From positions 1 through 31,325 of the forward strand of contig NZ_POWX01000025.1 in assembly GCF_003044445.1 (NCBI RefSeq): a stretch of DNA of 31,325 nt, written 5' to 3'. Shown here one piece after another: positions 1-9,103 of the stretch. The translations under genes were made by a program, and so were the position numbers. The notes under the pieces are model-generated. The model had not been told where the DNA came from. It saw only the letters and a program-made list of their open reading frames with translations, and made no database searches. Source of the stretch: Neisseria mucosa (GTDB lineage: Bacteria; Pseudomonadota; Gammaproteobacteria; Burkholderiales; Neisseriaceae). Position 1 is the first letter of the stretch. Each line of letters opens with the position of its first letter.

Positions 1-2
1 TT

Positions 3-158
3 GTGTTTGAGCAATATCCTGATTTAAACATCCCGAATACGACCAATCTGCTTGACGGCACATTCTCGGACATGAAACGACTTTTAGCGTGTCATCACGG
101 CATGAGTAGGGAGAATAAGATTAGGTTTATTAAGGATTATTTCTCAATTAAATCTTAG
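3..158 (+). CDS. 3' end of a transposase-like gene (partial)
   Basis: The frame is open from the window edge and ends in TAG at 156-158, giving 51 residues that finish in FIKDYFSIKS. The stretch with NTTNLLDGTFSDMK followed by HHGMSRE resembles the C-terminal tail of bacterial IS transposases, where a T-N-x-L-(D/E)-G element precedes a basic H-x-G-x-S motif. Most of the gene, including any catalytic DDE residues, lies outside the window, so neither the IS family nor whether the gene is intact can be judged. A 20-bp direct repeat begins 5 bp after the stop and may mark the end of the element. Confidence 0.5.
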   Translation: MFEQYPDLNIPNTTNLLDGTFSDMKRLLACHHGMSRENKIRFIKDYFSIKS

Positions 159-162
159 GCTC

Positions 163-222
163 AGCCTCCATTTTGTTACTTAGGGAGAATGTTCTCCGAA
201 ATAGCCTCCATTTTGTTACTTA
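163..222. repeat. 20-bp direct repeat flanking a small palindrome, next to the transposase tail
   Basis: The sequence AGCCTCCATTTTGTTACTTA occurs at 163-182 and identically at 203-222. Between the copies lies a dyad GGAGAA-TG-TTCTCC at 184-197. The position straight after the transposase stop suggests an insertion-sequence end that is present twice, or a terminal repeat next to a related solo end. No second transposase frame is visible here. Confidence 0.6.
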
Positions 223-321
223 CGCCTGTTTGTCAAAAATGATGCAAAGACAGCGTCGTTTGACGCAAAAATGACGGACTGTTTTAATCTCCCTATCGGC
301 AGTTTACCGTCGGGAGGTGAT

Positions 322-567
322 ATGTTTTACGGATTTGTTGTGGCAACATCGGCTTTCCTGTGTTTCGGATTCGGGAGCTATATCATAAAAAACAAGTGGT
401 TGAAGGCATCGGTATTATGTATGGGCTGGGTTTTTATGGTTTTTGCACACGCAGAGATACAGCGGATAATCAGTGTATATCCTGCTTCTTCAATCCGGCA
501 CTATTTCTTTTTTTTGATTGCCGAAGTGGTTTGCCTTATCTTTTTGTTCCGTAGATTTTCCCGATGA
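322..567 (+). CDS. Small hypothetical membrane protein (81 aa)
   Basis: I chose ATG 322 because GGGAGGTGAT lies directly upstream at a usable ribosome-binding distance. An in-frame ATG at 271 would add 17 residues but has no such site. The 81-residue product has three hydrophobic stretches, at roughly residues 2-22, 30-46 and 61-78, with short charged loops (KNKWLK, AEIQR) and a basic end (RRFSR), so it looks like a small inner-membrane protein. I do not recognise the family. A T8 run at 508-515 lies in the FFFL codons. The stop overlaps the first base of a DUS-pair terminator, as is common for Neisseria gene ends. Confidence 0.55.
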   Translation: MFYGFVVATSAFLCFGFGSYIIKNKWLKASVLCMGWVFMVFAHAEIQRIISVYPASSIRHYFFFLIAEVVCLIFLFRRFSR

Positions 568-597
568 GGTCGTCTGAAAATGGTTTTCAGACGACCT
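567..597 (+). terminator. Inverted DUS pair terminator
   Basis: AGGTCGTCTGAAAA at 567-580 and its reverse complement at 584-597 form a 14-bp stem with a 3-nt loop, followed by TTTTT on the plus strand. It fits a rho-independent terminator for the small membrane protein. The convergent LysR gene ends at 602. The minus-strand side has no T run, so termination there is less certain. Confidence 0.75.
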
Positions 598-601
598 TTT
601 T

Positions 602-1486
602 CTATTTCCTGAACTCTTCCCTGACGATGTCCAGCCAAGCCCTGAGCGCGGGAGTGGGACGCTGGTGTTTTTTCCACGCCATGGTCAGTTGCCAGCGGAT
701 TTCGGGTTCGGTCAGCGGGACGGCGGCGAAGGTGTCGGGGTTGATTTTGCGGGCGTAGTATTCGGGCAAAAGGGCGATGCCCATATGGTGCGCCACCATG
801 TCGGCGAGCAGGTCCCATTGCCCGGTGCGGCAGACGACGTTGGGCGTGAAGCCTTGGCTGCGGCAGGCGGTTTGGATGGTTTCGTTGAGGGAGAACCCTG
901 AGCCGAACAGGATAAACTGTTCGTGTTGCAGGCTTTTGAGACTGAGTGCGGAATGGCGGGCTTGGGCGCGCGACATAAGGACGACGAGCGGGTAGTCGCA
1001 TAAGGTGATGCTGTCGAAGTCTTCGTGGACGGGGGCGAGCAGTTGTCCGGCGTCGAGTTCGTTGTTGCGCAAGGATTGTTCGATGGCGAGCGAACCTTGT
1101 TCGAGGAAGGTCAGTTCGATGCCGGACCATTGGCGGCGGAAGCGGAACAGGGCGTTGCTGAGCAGGTCGCTGCCGAGCAGTGCCAAACCCAGCCGCAGCG
1201 TGCCGCTTTTGATGTGGCGGTAGCCGTCGATGCGGGCGAGCAGCAAGTCGCGTTCGTGCAAGAGGTTCAGCGCGTGGCGGTACACTTCTTCGCCGATGGG
1301 CGTGGTGGCGACTTGGCGTTTTTTGCGACCGTTCTCTTTAACCAGCAGCAGCACGCCCAGCTCTTCTTCCAATGCCTGTATGGTTTTGCTGACGGTGGGC
1401 TGGGTCAGGTTGAGCGCGGATGCGGCGGCAGAGAAACTTTGCAGGCGCACGAGTTCGGCGAAGCAGTGCAGGCTTTTGAAGTCCAT
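602..1486 (-). CDS. LysR-family regulator, probably of lrgAB
   Basis: This 294-residue protein has the standard LysR length. Residues 1-60 form the winged helix-turn-helix, with the recognition segment TQPTVSKTIQALEEELG, and the remainder is a periplasmic-binding-protein-like effector domain. The ATG at 1486 has AGAGGA a few bases upstream. It is divergent from lrgA/lrgB, the arrangement of CidR-type regulators next to cidAB/lrgAB, so control of that pair is the natural inference. CidR responds to acetate in Gram-positive bacteria, but the ligand here is unknown. The reading frames on the opposite strand are shadows of this gene. Confidence 0.88.
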   Translation of the reverse strand: MDFKSLHCFAELVRLQSFSAAASALNLTQPTVSKTIQALEEELGVLLLVKENGRKKRQVATTPIGEEVYRHALNLLHERDLLLARIDGYRHIKSGTLRLGLALLGSDLLSNALFRFRRQWSGIELTFLEQGSLAIEQSLRNNELDAGQLLAPVHEDFDSITLCDYPLVVLMSRAQARHSALSLKSLQHEQFILFGSGFSLNETIQTACRSQGFTPNVVCRTGQWDLLADMVAHHMGIALLPEYYARKINPDTFAAVPLTEPEIRWQLTMAWKKHQRPTPALRAWLDIVREEFRK

Positions 1487-1578
1487 TATTCCTCTTGGGC
1501 ATGATTTTAGTGCAGATAATTCATATTATGCGTAAACCGCGTCCTTATAATCAAGCCTTCGTTTTGAATTACGGATTG
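1487..1578. promoter_or_regulatory. Divergent control region between lysR and lrgA
   Basis: This 92-bp gap separates the LysR start from lrgA. It contains an AT-rich dyad, ATAAT-TCAT-ATTAT, at 1516-1529, a plausible LysR-type operator or overlapping promoter element. No convincing -35/-10 pair could be placed by eye, so the role rests on position and symmetry. Confidence 0.35.
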
Positions 1579-1980
1579 ATGAACCTTATGGATACGCTGA
1601 CGCGATTTTTTCAGACGACCTTGCAGCTTGCCGTGGTCGGCTTGGTGTGGCTGGTGTCAGATTTGATGGTGCGCTTTGCCCATCTGCCTATTTCTTCGGG
1701 CGTATTGGGGCTGTTTTTAATGCTGGCTTTGTTGGGCAGCGGCGTGATTAAAACCGGCATGGTTGAGCGCGGCGCGAAATGGGTGTTGGGCGAACTGGTG
1801 TTTTTCTTTATCCCGATTATGGTTTCCGTGTTGCAATACCGAGATTTGTTGATTTCCGAAGGCTGGCAGCTTGTGCTGACGATTGCAGTCGGCACTGCGC
1901 TGGTGATGATCAGCACGGCGCTGACGCTGAATTTCTGCTACCGCTGGAAACGCCGCCTGTACAAAAAACTGCATGCCTGA
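1579..1980 (+). CDS. lrgA: LrgA/CidA-family holin-like membrane protein
   Basis: The protein has about 133 residues, with a conserved core containing LPISSGVLGLFLMLALL and a GxVERGAKWVLGELVFFFIP segment typical of the LrgA/CidA family, and four predicted membrane helices. This family forms holin-like inner-membrane proteins linked to murein hydrolase control, autolysis and metabolite export. The open frame extends up to 1495, but that would add an unusual N-terminus. ATG 1579 and ATG 1588 are both possible starts, and neither has a strong ribosome-binding site. A DUS at 1609-1621 is read as part of the coding sequence (FFQTT). lrgB follows after 12 bp, so the two are co-transcribed. Confidence 0.85.
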   Translation: MNLMDTLTRFFQTTLQLAVVGLVWLVSDLMVRFAHLPISSGVLGLFLMLALLGSGVIKTGMVERGAKWVLGELVFFFIPIMVSVLQYRDLLISEGWQLVLTIAVGTALVMISTALTLNFCYRWKRRLYKKLHA

Positions 1981-1992
1981 TAAGGAACAAAA

Positions 1993-2688
1993 ATGGATTA
2001 CGTCGCATTCGCCTGCTTCGTCTGGACCTGCTTCGCCTATTTCGTAGCGAAAAAAATCTACCGCAAAAAACCGCTGATGATTTTCTCGCCCGTCGTTACC
2101 GTCTCTGTCAGCACCATCGTCCTGATGCTGCTTTTAGGCATTTCCTACGACACTTACCACAAATACACGCAAGGCATCGTTTTCCTGCTCACACCGGTAA
2201 CGGTCGCCTTCGCCATTCCGATTTATGAAAACCGCGAAGTCATCCGCCGCCAGCTTCCCATCCTGTCGATAGCGATTTTGGTCGGCATGTTCGTCGGCGT
2301 TGCCAGCGCGTTTTTGATGGGCAATATGTTCCACTTCGACAGCGAAGTGACCAACAGCCTGATGGCTCGCTCTATTTCCACGCCGTTTGCCGTCGTATTG
2401 GCGGGCGAAATCCACGGCTCGGCTTCGCTGGTGTCGCTGTTCACCATCATCACCGGCTTCGTCGGCATGATATTCGGCGATTTGTTTTTAGCGTTCACCC
2501 GCATCCGTTTCCACACCGCCAACGGCGTCGCCTTCGGAAACGCCGCCCACGGTTTCGGCACTTCCCGCGCCGGACAACGCCACGAAACCGAAGGCGTGAT
2601 GGCAAGCCTGACCATGATATTGTCGGGGCTGTTTATGGTACTGTTCGGTCCGAGCATGGTGCATTTGGTGGTTTGGCTGATGGGCTGA
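1993..2688 (+). CDS. lrgB: LrgB/CidB-family membrane protein
   Basis: The protein has 231 residues, matching the LrgB/CidB family, with about seven hydrophobic segments. Family marks include TPVTVAFAIPIYENRE and the ARSISTPFAV ... GVAFGNAAHGFGTSRA stretch near the C-terminus. The start is set by AAGGAA seven bases upstream of the ATG. LrgB works with LrgA in the membrane and the pair is thought to oppose or modulate autolysis. Homologues also export glycolate or pyruvate in other organisms, so the substrate in Neisseria cannot be read from the sequence. Confidence 0.9.
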   Translation: MDYVAFACFVWTCFAYFVAKKIYRKKPLMIFSPVVTVSVSTIVLMLLLGISYDTYHKYTQGIVFLLTPVTVAFAIPIYENREVIRRQLPILSIAILVGMFVGVASAFLMGNMFHFDSEVTNSLMARSISTPFAVVLAGEIHGSASLVSLFTIITGFVGMIFGDLFLAFTRIRFHTANGVAFGNAAHGFGTSRAGQRHETEGVMASLTMILSGLFMVLFGPSMVHLVVWLMG

Positions 2689-2886
2689 TCAGCAGTTTTA
2701 CAAAGGTATTGGAAACGTCGTCTGAAAAGCCGTTAAGCAAAATCTGATGGCAGTATGTGGTACCTTGCTGATAGTTATTGCGAAAATACCCATATCGGCA
2801 TTGCTTCCTGCTTATGCGGGGCAGGCTATGGCAAAAATGATGGAGTTTGGAGCTTTTCTTTGAATTGACTGTGTTGATGATAAAAA
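2689..2886. other. Non-coding gap after lrgB with a doubtful 38-codon frame
   Basis: An imperfect DUS (ACGTCGTCTGAAAA) lies at about 2715-2728. A frame from ATG 2747 to TGA 2863 encodes a hydrophobic 38-residue peptide starting MAVCGTLLIVIAKIP and containing LLPAYAG. It has no ribosome-binding site, and no start codon lies further upstream before a stop. It could be a small membrane peptide or a gene remnant. Nothing else is visible. Confidence 0.25.
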
Positions 2887-2914
2887 AGGTCGTCTGAAAA
2901 TTTTCAGACGACCT
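2887..2914. terminator. Bidirectional DUS-pair terminator
   Basis: AGGTCGTCTGAAAA abuts its exact reverse complement, forming a 28-bp perfect palindrome. TTTTT follows on the plus strand and TTTTTT on the minus strand. It lies 26 bp after the wzc stop and about 200 bp after lrgB, so it can end both converging transcription units, including the long glycan operon. Confidence 0.8.
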
Positions 2915-2939
2915 TTTTGACAACAAACCTTACCTATCA

Positions 2940-5132
2940 TCAGGCTTTTGGTTTTTCTGACGTAGTTTTCTTGGCATTTTTTTTGCCTTCGGTAGGCGTT
3001 ATGTAAGAATAGTAGTAGTCGTAAGTGCTGTTTGCCTCGCGTTTCATACCATTGAGGATAACGCCTTTGATGGTGATTTTGTTTTGACGCAGGCGTTCCG
3101 CACTGATAGCCAGCTCTTTGGTAGTCGTATTGCCGTAGCGGCTGACCAGTAGGACTGTGCCTGCATGTTGTCCGACAACGACGGCATCGGTTACTGCCAA
3201 AACGGGCGGGGTATCGATGATGACGTAATCGTAACGTTTTTGCGCGTTTGACAACAGTTCTTTGAAACGGTTGTCCATCAGCAGCTCGGACGGGTTTTTA
3301 GGATAGTTGCCGGTGCTGATGAGGTGCAGGTTAGGAATGTTGGTTTGAGTAACAGCCTGTGCCGGGGAAACTTCCCCGGAAAGAATATCGGACAGGCCGA
3401 ATTCGGGTGTTACGTTCAGCAACTGATCCAGATAGCCTTTGCGCATATCCGTATCAATCAGCAAGATGCGTTTACCGGACTGTGCCATCACGGTGGCGAG
3501 GTTGGCTGAAATGAAGGATTTACCTGCTTCAGGAGTCGCACCGGTAATCATGAGGATATTATTGCGTGCGTCCAGCATGGAGAAGTAGATGTTGGTACGC
3601 AGGGCGCGGATGGCTTCGACGGCGATGTCGGTACTGTCCTCGTTTGCCAAAAGATAGTTGGAACGGCCTTTGAGCGATTTGAACTTGCGCTTGATAAGGT
3701 CACGTTTTTGCTGGGTTTTTGAATGCGGGATAAGGGCTGATACTTCGAGATCGAGGGCTTCGATTTCTTCAGACGACGTAATGCCGCGGCGCATACGACC
3801 TTGCAGCAGGAACCACATGGAGGCAAGTGCGCCTGCGGCCAGCGCGCCCAATGCGGCGATAACGGCTTTACGCGGGGCAATCGGTTTTTCCGGCGTGTAG
3901 GCATGGTCAACAACGCGGACGTTGCCTTGCGCACTGGCTTTCATGATGTTGAGTTCTTGTTGTTTTGCCAAGAGTTGGACGTAGGTCGCTTGGTTGGTTT
4001 CTACGTCGCGGGTCAGACGGATGACTTCTTGTTGGGTGTTGGGCAGGCCGGCAATTTGTTGGTTGATTTTGCTCTTGGCGCGTTCGAGTACCGCCAGTTT
4101 GTCCAAAACGGCTTTATAGGAAGGGTGTTCCGGAGTGTACAGTTCTGCCAAACCCGCTTCTTCGGTTTTGAGCAGGGTGATTTGGGTTTCGATGCTGGTC
4201 AGGCTTTCAAGCGCGCCTTTGGACTCAAGCGGAATATCGAGCGAACCGGAGCGTTCGCGATAGGCGTTGAGTTTGTTTTCTGCGTCTTGCAAGGTTTCTT
4301 TCAGACGAGGCAATTCTTCGCTGATGAACGCCAAGCCGCTGGACGCGACTTGAACGTCTCGTTCACGGTTTTGGGAGACGTAATTGTCGGCGATGCTGTT
4401 GAGAATAGTGCTGGTTTTTTTAGGATCGGTATCGGTATAAGACAGGTTGATGATAGGGCTGGTTTTACCTTTACTGATGACCGAGAGCTTGTTTTTTAGA
4501 TTTTCGATAGCGCTGAGTTTGGAGAATTTGGTCAGCTCGAAATCTTGCTCTGCCTCAGCAAGAATGCGGTCGACTTTTAGAACGGTTTCGTTATTGACTT
4601 TAAGGGGCGCGCCGACGCGGCCTTCTTTAGTTGTACCGTCAGGGAGTGTCAGCAGATAGGTTTTGCTGTCTTTAACGGTCAGTTTGAAAGGTTTGTTAAT
4701 CCAGTCCTCAGAAACGGTGAATGCGCCGATTTTTAACATCGGATCGTCGCTGCCGCTGAGGTTGTGCACCATATTCCCGAAAATCGGGAAGTAGGTGGCT
4801 TTGACTTCTTGGTCGAGTTGTAGGTCTTCAACGGTTTTGCCCAATACCAAACGAGATTGAACGAGCTCCACTTCTGCTTCGGACGGGGCAGGTTCGTTGG
4901 AAAGCATGTTGTTGATTTCGGTTAGAATCTGGTTTTGTTTGGTTTCGATTTCCAACATGGCGTCGGCACGATAGAGCGGGGTGGAGGCCAAACCGATTAC
5001 GGCACCTGCCAATCCGCCTGCCAAGATTGCGGTGGCAATTTTGTTTTTGTTTTGCCACAGGCTTTGCATTTGTTGGCCGAAGTCGATTTCGTCGTTGCCG
5101 GCAGGGGCTGATGAGGGATATTGTTTGTACAT
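2940..5132 (-). CDS. wzc: Wzc-type polysaccharide co-polymerase and tyrosine autokinase
   Basis: The 730 residues match the Wzc family (about 720). An N-terminal Wzz chain-length domain lies between two membrane helices, at about residues 31-52 and 420-441, with a periplasmic coiled-coil region between them. The cytoplasmic BY-kinase follows: Walker A GATPEAGKS at 531-539, Walker A' LLIDTDMRKG near 565, and Walker B VIIDTPP with Asp640. The tail holds the tyrosine cluster TYDYYYSY near 704-712, the usual autophosphorylation site. Wzc controls chain length and gates export with Wza, and Wzb reverses its phosphorylation; all three genes are adjacent. An A8 tract (T8 at 2977-2984) falls in the last codons, where slippage would change only the extreme C-terminus. 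Confidence 0.93.
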   Translation of the reverse strand: MYKQYPSSAPAGNDEIDFGQQMQSLWQNKNKIATAILAGGLAGAVIGLASTPLYRADAMLEIETKQNQILTEINNMLSNEPAPSEAEVELVQSRLVLGKTVEDLQLDQEVKATYFPIFGNMVHNLSGSDDPMLKIGAFTVSEDWINKPFKLTVKDSKTYLLTLPDGTTKEGRVGAPLKVNNETVLKVDRILAEAEQDFELTKFSKLSAIENLKNKLSVISKGKTSPIINLSYTDTDPKKTSTILNSIADNYVSQNRERDVQVASSGLAFISEELPRLKETLQDAENKLNAYRERSGSLDIPLESKGALESLTSIETQITLLKTEEAGLAELYTPEHPSYKAVLDKLAVLERAKSKINQQIAGLPNTQQEVIRLTRDVETNQATYVQLLAKQQELNIMKASAQGNVRVVDHAYTPEKPIAPRKAVIAALGALAAGALASMWFLLQGRMRRGITSSEEIEALDLEVSALIPHSKTQQKRDLIKRKFKSLKGRSNYLLANEDSTDIAVEAIRALRTNIYFSMLDARNNILMITGATPEAGKSFISANLATVMAQSGKRILLIDTDMRKGYLDQLLNVTPEFGLSDILSGEVSPAQAVTQTNIPNLHLISTGNYPKNPSELLMDNRFKELLSNAQKRYDYVIIDTPPVLAVTDAVVVGQHAGTVLLVSRYGNTTTKELAISAERLRQNKITIKGVILNGMKREANSTYDYYYSYITPTEGKKNAKKTTSEKPKA

Positions 5133-5179
5133 CAGTAGACTTTCTTCTTAAACGGGTTCTGTTGTGCGGAGGATGGAGA

Positions 5180-5626
5180 TTATTGCTCTGCCTGTCCGCT
5201 CAGTTTATCCGCCCATGTGTCGGCGGCTTGTTCGATTTGTAGAAAGACCGCTTCGAACATTTCACTGCTTTGTTTGAATGGGTCGGGTATATTTTTTTTC
5301 GGCAGCCATTGGGCAAGCAAAAAGGCTTTGCTGCGTGCAGATGGCTGAATGTCGGCAACCATGTCGATATGTGCCGGCTCCATGACCAAAATCAGATCCG
5401 CTTCGTCGCACATCTGGGGTGTCAGTTGGCGAGCGGTATGTCCTGCGACGATAACGCCGTGTTTGAGGGCAGTTTTAATGGCTTGGAAATCTGCATCTTT
5501 TCCAGCCAATGCGTTAATGCCGGCAGAGCTGATACGGTGGTTGGGCAGTTTTTTCTGCAAAATACGTTCTGCCGTCGGGGAGCGGCAGATGTTGCCCATA
5601 CATACTACTAAAATATTTTGAAACAT
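5180..5626 (-). CDS. wzb: Low-molecular-weight protein tyrosine phosphatase (Wzb type)
   Basis: The protein has 148 residues (Wzb is about 147). The P-loop CMGNICRS gives the CX5R signature with Cys9 and Arg15, and the general acid is Asp115 in IPDPF. It should dephosphorylate the tyrosine tail of the Wzc protein encoded 47 bp downstream. The gene lies 169 bp after wza. An A8 tract (T8 at 5292-5299) encodes PKKN just before the catalytic aspartate, so a one-base slip would remove Asp115 and inactivate the enzyme. Chance cannot be excluded, but the site is a reasonable candidate for phase variation. Confidence 0.93.
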   Translation of the reverse strand: MFQNILVVCMGNICRSPTAERILQKKLPNHRISSAGINALAGKDADFQAIKTALKHGVIVAGHTARQLTPQMCDEADLILVMEPAHIDMVADIQPSARSKAFLLAQWLPKKNIPDPFKQSSEMFEAVFLQIEQAADTWADKLSGQAEQ

Positions 5627-5795
5627 AAGGGAAGCGGTATTTTTTCTTGTATAGGGTCAAATCATTATAAAACAGTTTGCGGCCGGATATTTTATCGGTC
5701 TGGATGGGGATTCCGTTCATACATTATTCAGAATTCAGACGAATCATACCCGAACCGCTGCTCCGCCTGACAACAGATGTTGCCAGACTGTCAGG
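5627..5795 (-). promoter_or_regulatory. wza-wzb spacer with a hairpin and a -10-like box
   Basis: Read on the minus strand, a stem CCTGACA/TGTCAGG (5767-5796) begins at the wza stop but has no T run, so it is a weak terminator or an RNA-processing hairpin. A TATAAT box (plus-strand ATTATA at 5664-5669) lies about 38 bp before wzb without a recognisable -35. An internal promoter is possible but not shown. Confidence 0.25.
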
Positions 5796-6929
5796 TTATT
5801 TGAATGTGCTGTCGATAGAGTTGACGTTGGTAACGAAGCTGGTTATTTGCGACACTACGCGGTTCCAACGGGTAACCGGCGCGGCAGTTACATAGACGAT
5901 GTCGTTGGGGCGCAAGTCAAAATCGTTGCCTAATGCGTAAGCAGTCGCGTCTTTCAGGTTAAGTTGGTAAATATGGATAGGTTTGATAGCATCCTCAGGT
6001 GCGCGGCGGATGACGAATACGCCTGTTGCATCGGCTTGAGTTTGGTTCATGCCACCAGCCTCACCCAATGCCTGTGTGAGATTTAAGCCATGATTGCCGA
6101 TAGGCAGGGTCGCTTGGCGGCCGACTTCACCCATGATGTACACTTTGCTGTTGCTGTTGTTGGGGACGTAAACGATGTCGCCGTTGCTTAAGAGGTGGTT
6201 TTGCGACATATCGCCATACTGCATGATGTCTTGTAGGGAGATAGTGCGGTCAACACCGTTATGCGTCCATTTGATGTGTTGGGTGTCTGCGTTTTGCGCC
6301 ACGCCGCCCGCTTGGTTGACAGCATCAAGGATGGTCATGGGGACGTTGGTAATCGGCAGTTGGCCGGCTTGTCCGACAGCGCCGGAAATGGAAATGCGTT
6401 GTGAACGGAATTCGGTTACGTTGATGGTAACTTGGGGATTTTTAAGGTAACGTTTCAGACGACTTGTCAGGATATTTTGCAGCTCGTCTATGGTTTTGCC
6501 TTGTGCTTGGATTTTGCCGACCAGCGGGTAGGTGATGTAGCCGCTTTCGTCCACCCAGGCGCCGCGGCTGACTTGGTTGCTTTGCGGACTGCTTTGCTGA
6601 ACGGGTGAATTGAGGTCGGTGTGCGCCCAAACCATGATGTTCAATACGTCACCTTTGCCGATGTGGTAGCGGTAGGCGGCTTTGCTGCGTTCGAGGACTG
6701 CGTTGGTTTGCGACAACACCGGCGGTTTGCGCATTTTTTCAACCAGGCCGAAGGTAATCGGATAGATGGCGACACGTTTGTCGAATTTGGTGTCTGCTAC
6801 GGTTTCGCCATTATCGTAAATGATGGCTTTGTTGCGTGTGTTGATGGTGGAGCCGGGAATGACGGTAGTGCTGTTGCAGGCGGTCAGTGCCATCAGCGAC
6901 AGGCTGATGAGGGCAAGCTGTTTTTTCAT
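5796..6929 (-). CDS. wza: Wza-type outer-membrane polysaccharide export lipoprotein
   Basis: The protein has 377 residues (E. coli Wza has 379). The signal peptide ends in the lipobox LTAC with Cys18 as the acylated residue. A polysaccharide export domain follows from about residue 90 (YHIGKGDVLNIMVWAH), then two SLBB-type segments around SISGAVGQAGQLPI and VYIMGEVGRQATLPI, and a C-terminal segment with a Trp that could form the outer-membrane helix barrel. AAGGA lies upstream of the ATG. It should form the octameric export channel with the Wzc protein encoded downstream. A near-DUS at about 6451-6462 is embedded in the frame. Confidence 0.93.
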   Translation of the reverse strand: MKKQLALISLSLMALTACNSTTVIPGSTINTRNKAIIYDNGETVADTKFDKRVAIYPITFGLVEKMRKPPVLSQTNAVLERSKAAYRYHIGKGDVLNIMVWAHTDLNSPVQQSSPQSNQVSRGAWVDESGYITYPLVGKIQAQGKTIDELQNILTSRLKRYLKNPQVTINVTEFRSQRISISGAVGQAGQLPITNVPMTILDAVNQAGGVAQNADTQHIKWTHNGVDRTISLQDIMQYGDMSQNHLLSNGDIVYVPNNSNSKVYIMGEVGRQATLPIGNHGLNLTQALGEAGGMNQTQADATGVFVIRRAPEDAIKPIHIYQLNLKDATAYALGNDFDLRPNDIVYVTAAPVTRWNRVVSQITSFVTNVNSIDSTFK

Positions 6930-6955
6930 GTCGGTATCCTTGTCAATCTTATCGG

Positions 6956-6980
6956 GGTCGTCTGAAACTTTCAGACGACC
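6956..6980 (+). terminator. DUS palindrome with its T run on the plus strand, inside the minus-strand operon
   Basis: GGTCGTCTGAAA and its reverse complement are separated by 1 nt and followed by TTTTTT on the plus strand. It lies between pglD and wza, both on the minus strand, where the stem has no downstream T run. It should therefore stop antisense transcripts, or act as an uptake site, rather than end the operon. Confidence 0.5.
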
Positions 6981-7017
6981 TTTTTTGTAGGGTATCTTGC
7001 TTTATTGGCAGAATATT

Positions 7018-8910
<1,893 letters not shown>

Positions 8911-8942
8911 TTTGGTATGTTCTGAGTAATGTTGTGGGCGGG

Positions 8943-8980
8943 TTTCAGACGACCTCGGTCATGCAAAGGTCGTCTGAAAA
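8943..8980. repeat. Inverted DUS pair between pglC and pglD
   Basis: TTTCAGACGACCT (8943-8955) and AGGTCGTCTGAAAA (8967-8980) form an inverted pair with an 11-nt loop. No T run follows on either strand, so it is an uptake signal and possible hairpin rather than a clear terminator. Confidence 0.6.
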
Positions 8981-9062
8981 GACGTTTGTTGCTACGGAGC
9001 ATTGGTTTTCCGTATGTGTCGGCTGTTTGCCGATTCCCTTTTTTATTTTGCTGAAGCGGTAA

Positions 9063-9095
9063 ACTGCCGCCGTCCCGATGATACGGGTGCGGCGG
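9063..9095. terminator. GC-rich hairpin right after pglC
   Basis: A strong stem pairs CTGCCGCCG-x-CCCG with CGGG-x-GCGGCGG around ATGATA. TTTTT follows on the plus strand; on the minus strand (the pglC direction) the stem is followed only by GTTTACC. It begins 9 bp after the pglC stop and could attenuate transcription into pglD, wza, wzb and wzc, or stabilise the upstream mRNA. Confidence 0.5.
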
Positions 9096-9103
9096 TTTTT
9101 ACT

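Noticed and set aside
501..1130. 209-codon minus-strand frame rich in Arg and Pro
   Set aside because: It is an out-of-frame reading of the LysR gene on the same strand, starting inside it and running past its end.
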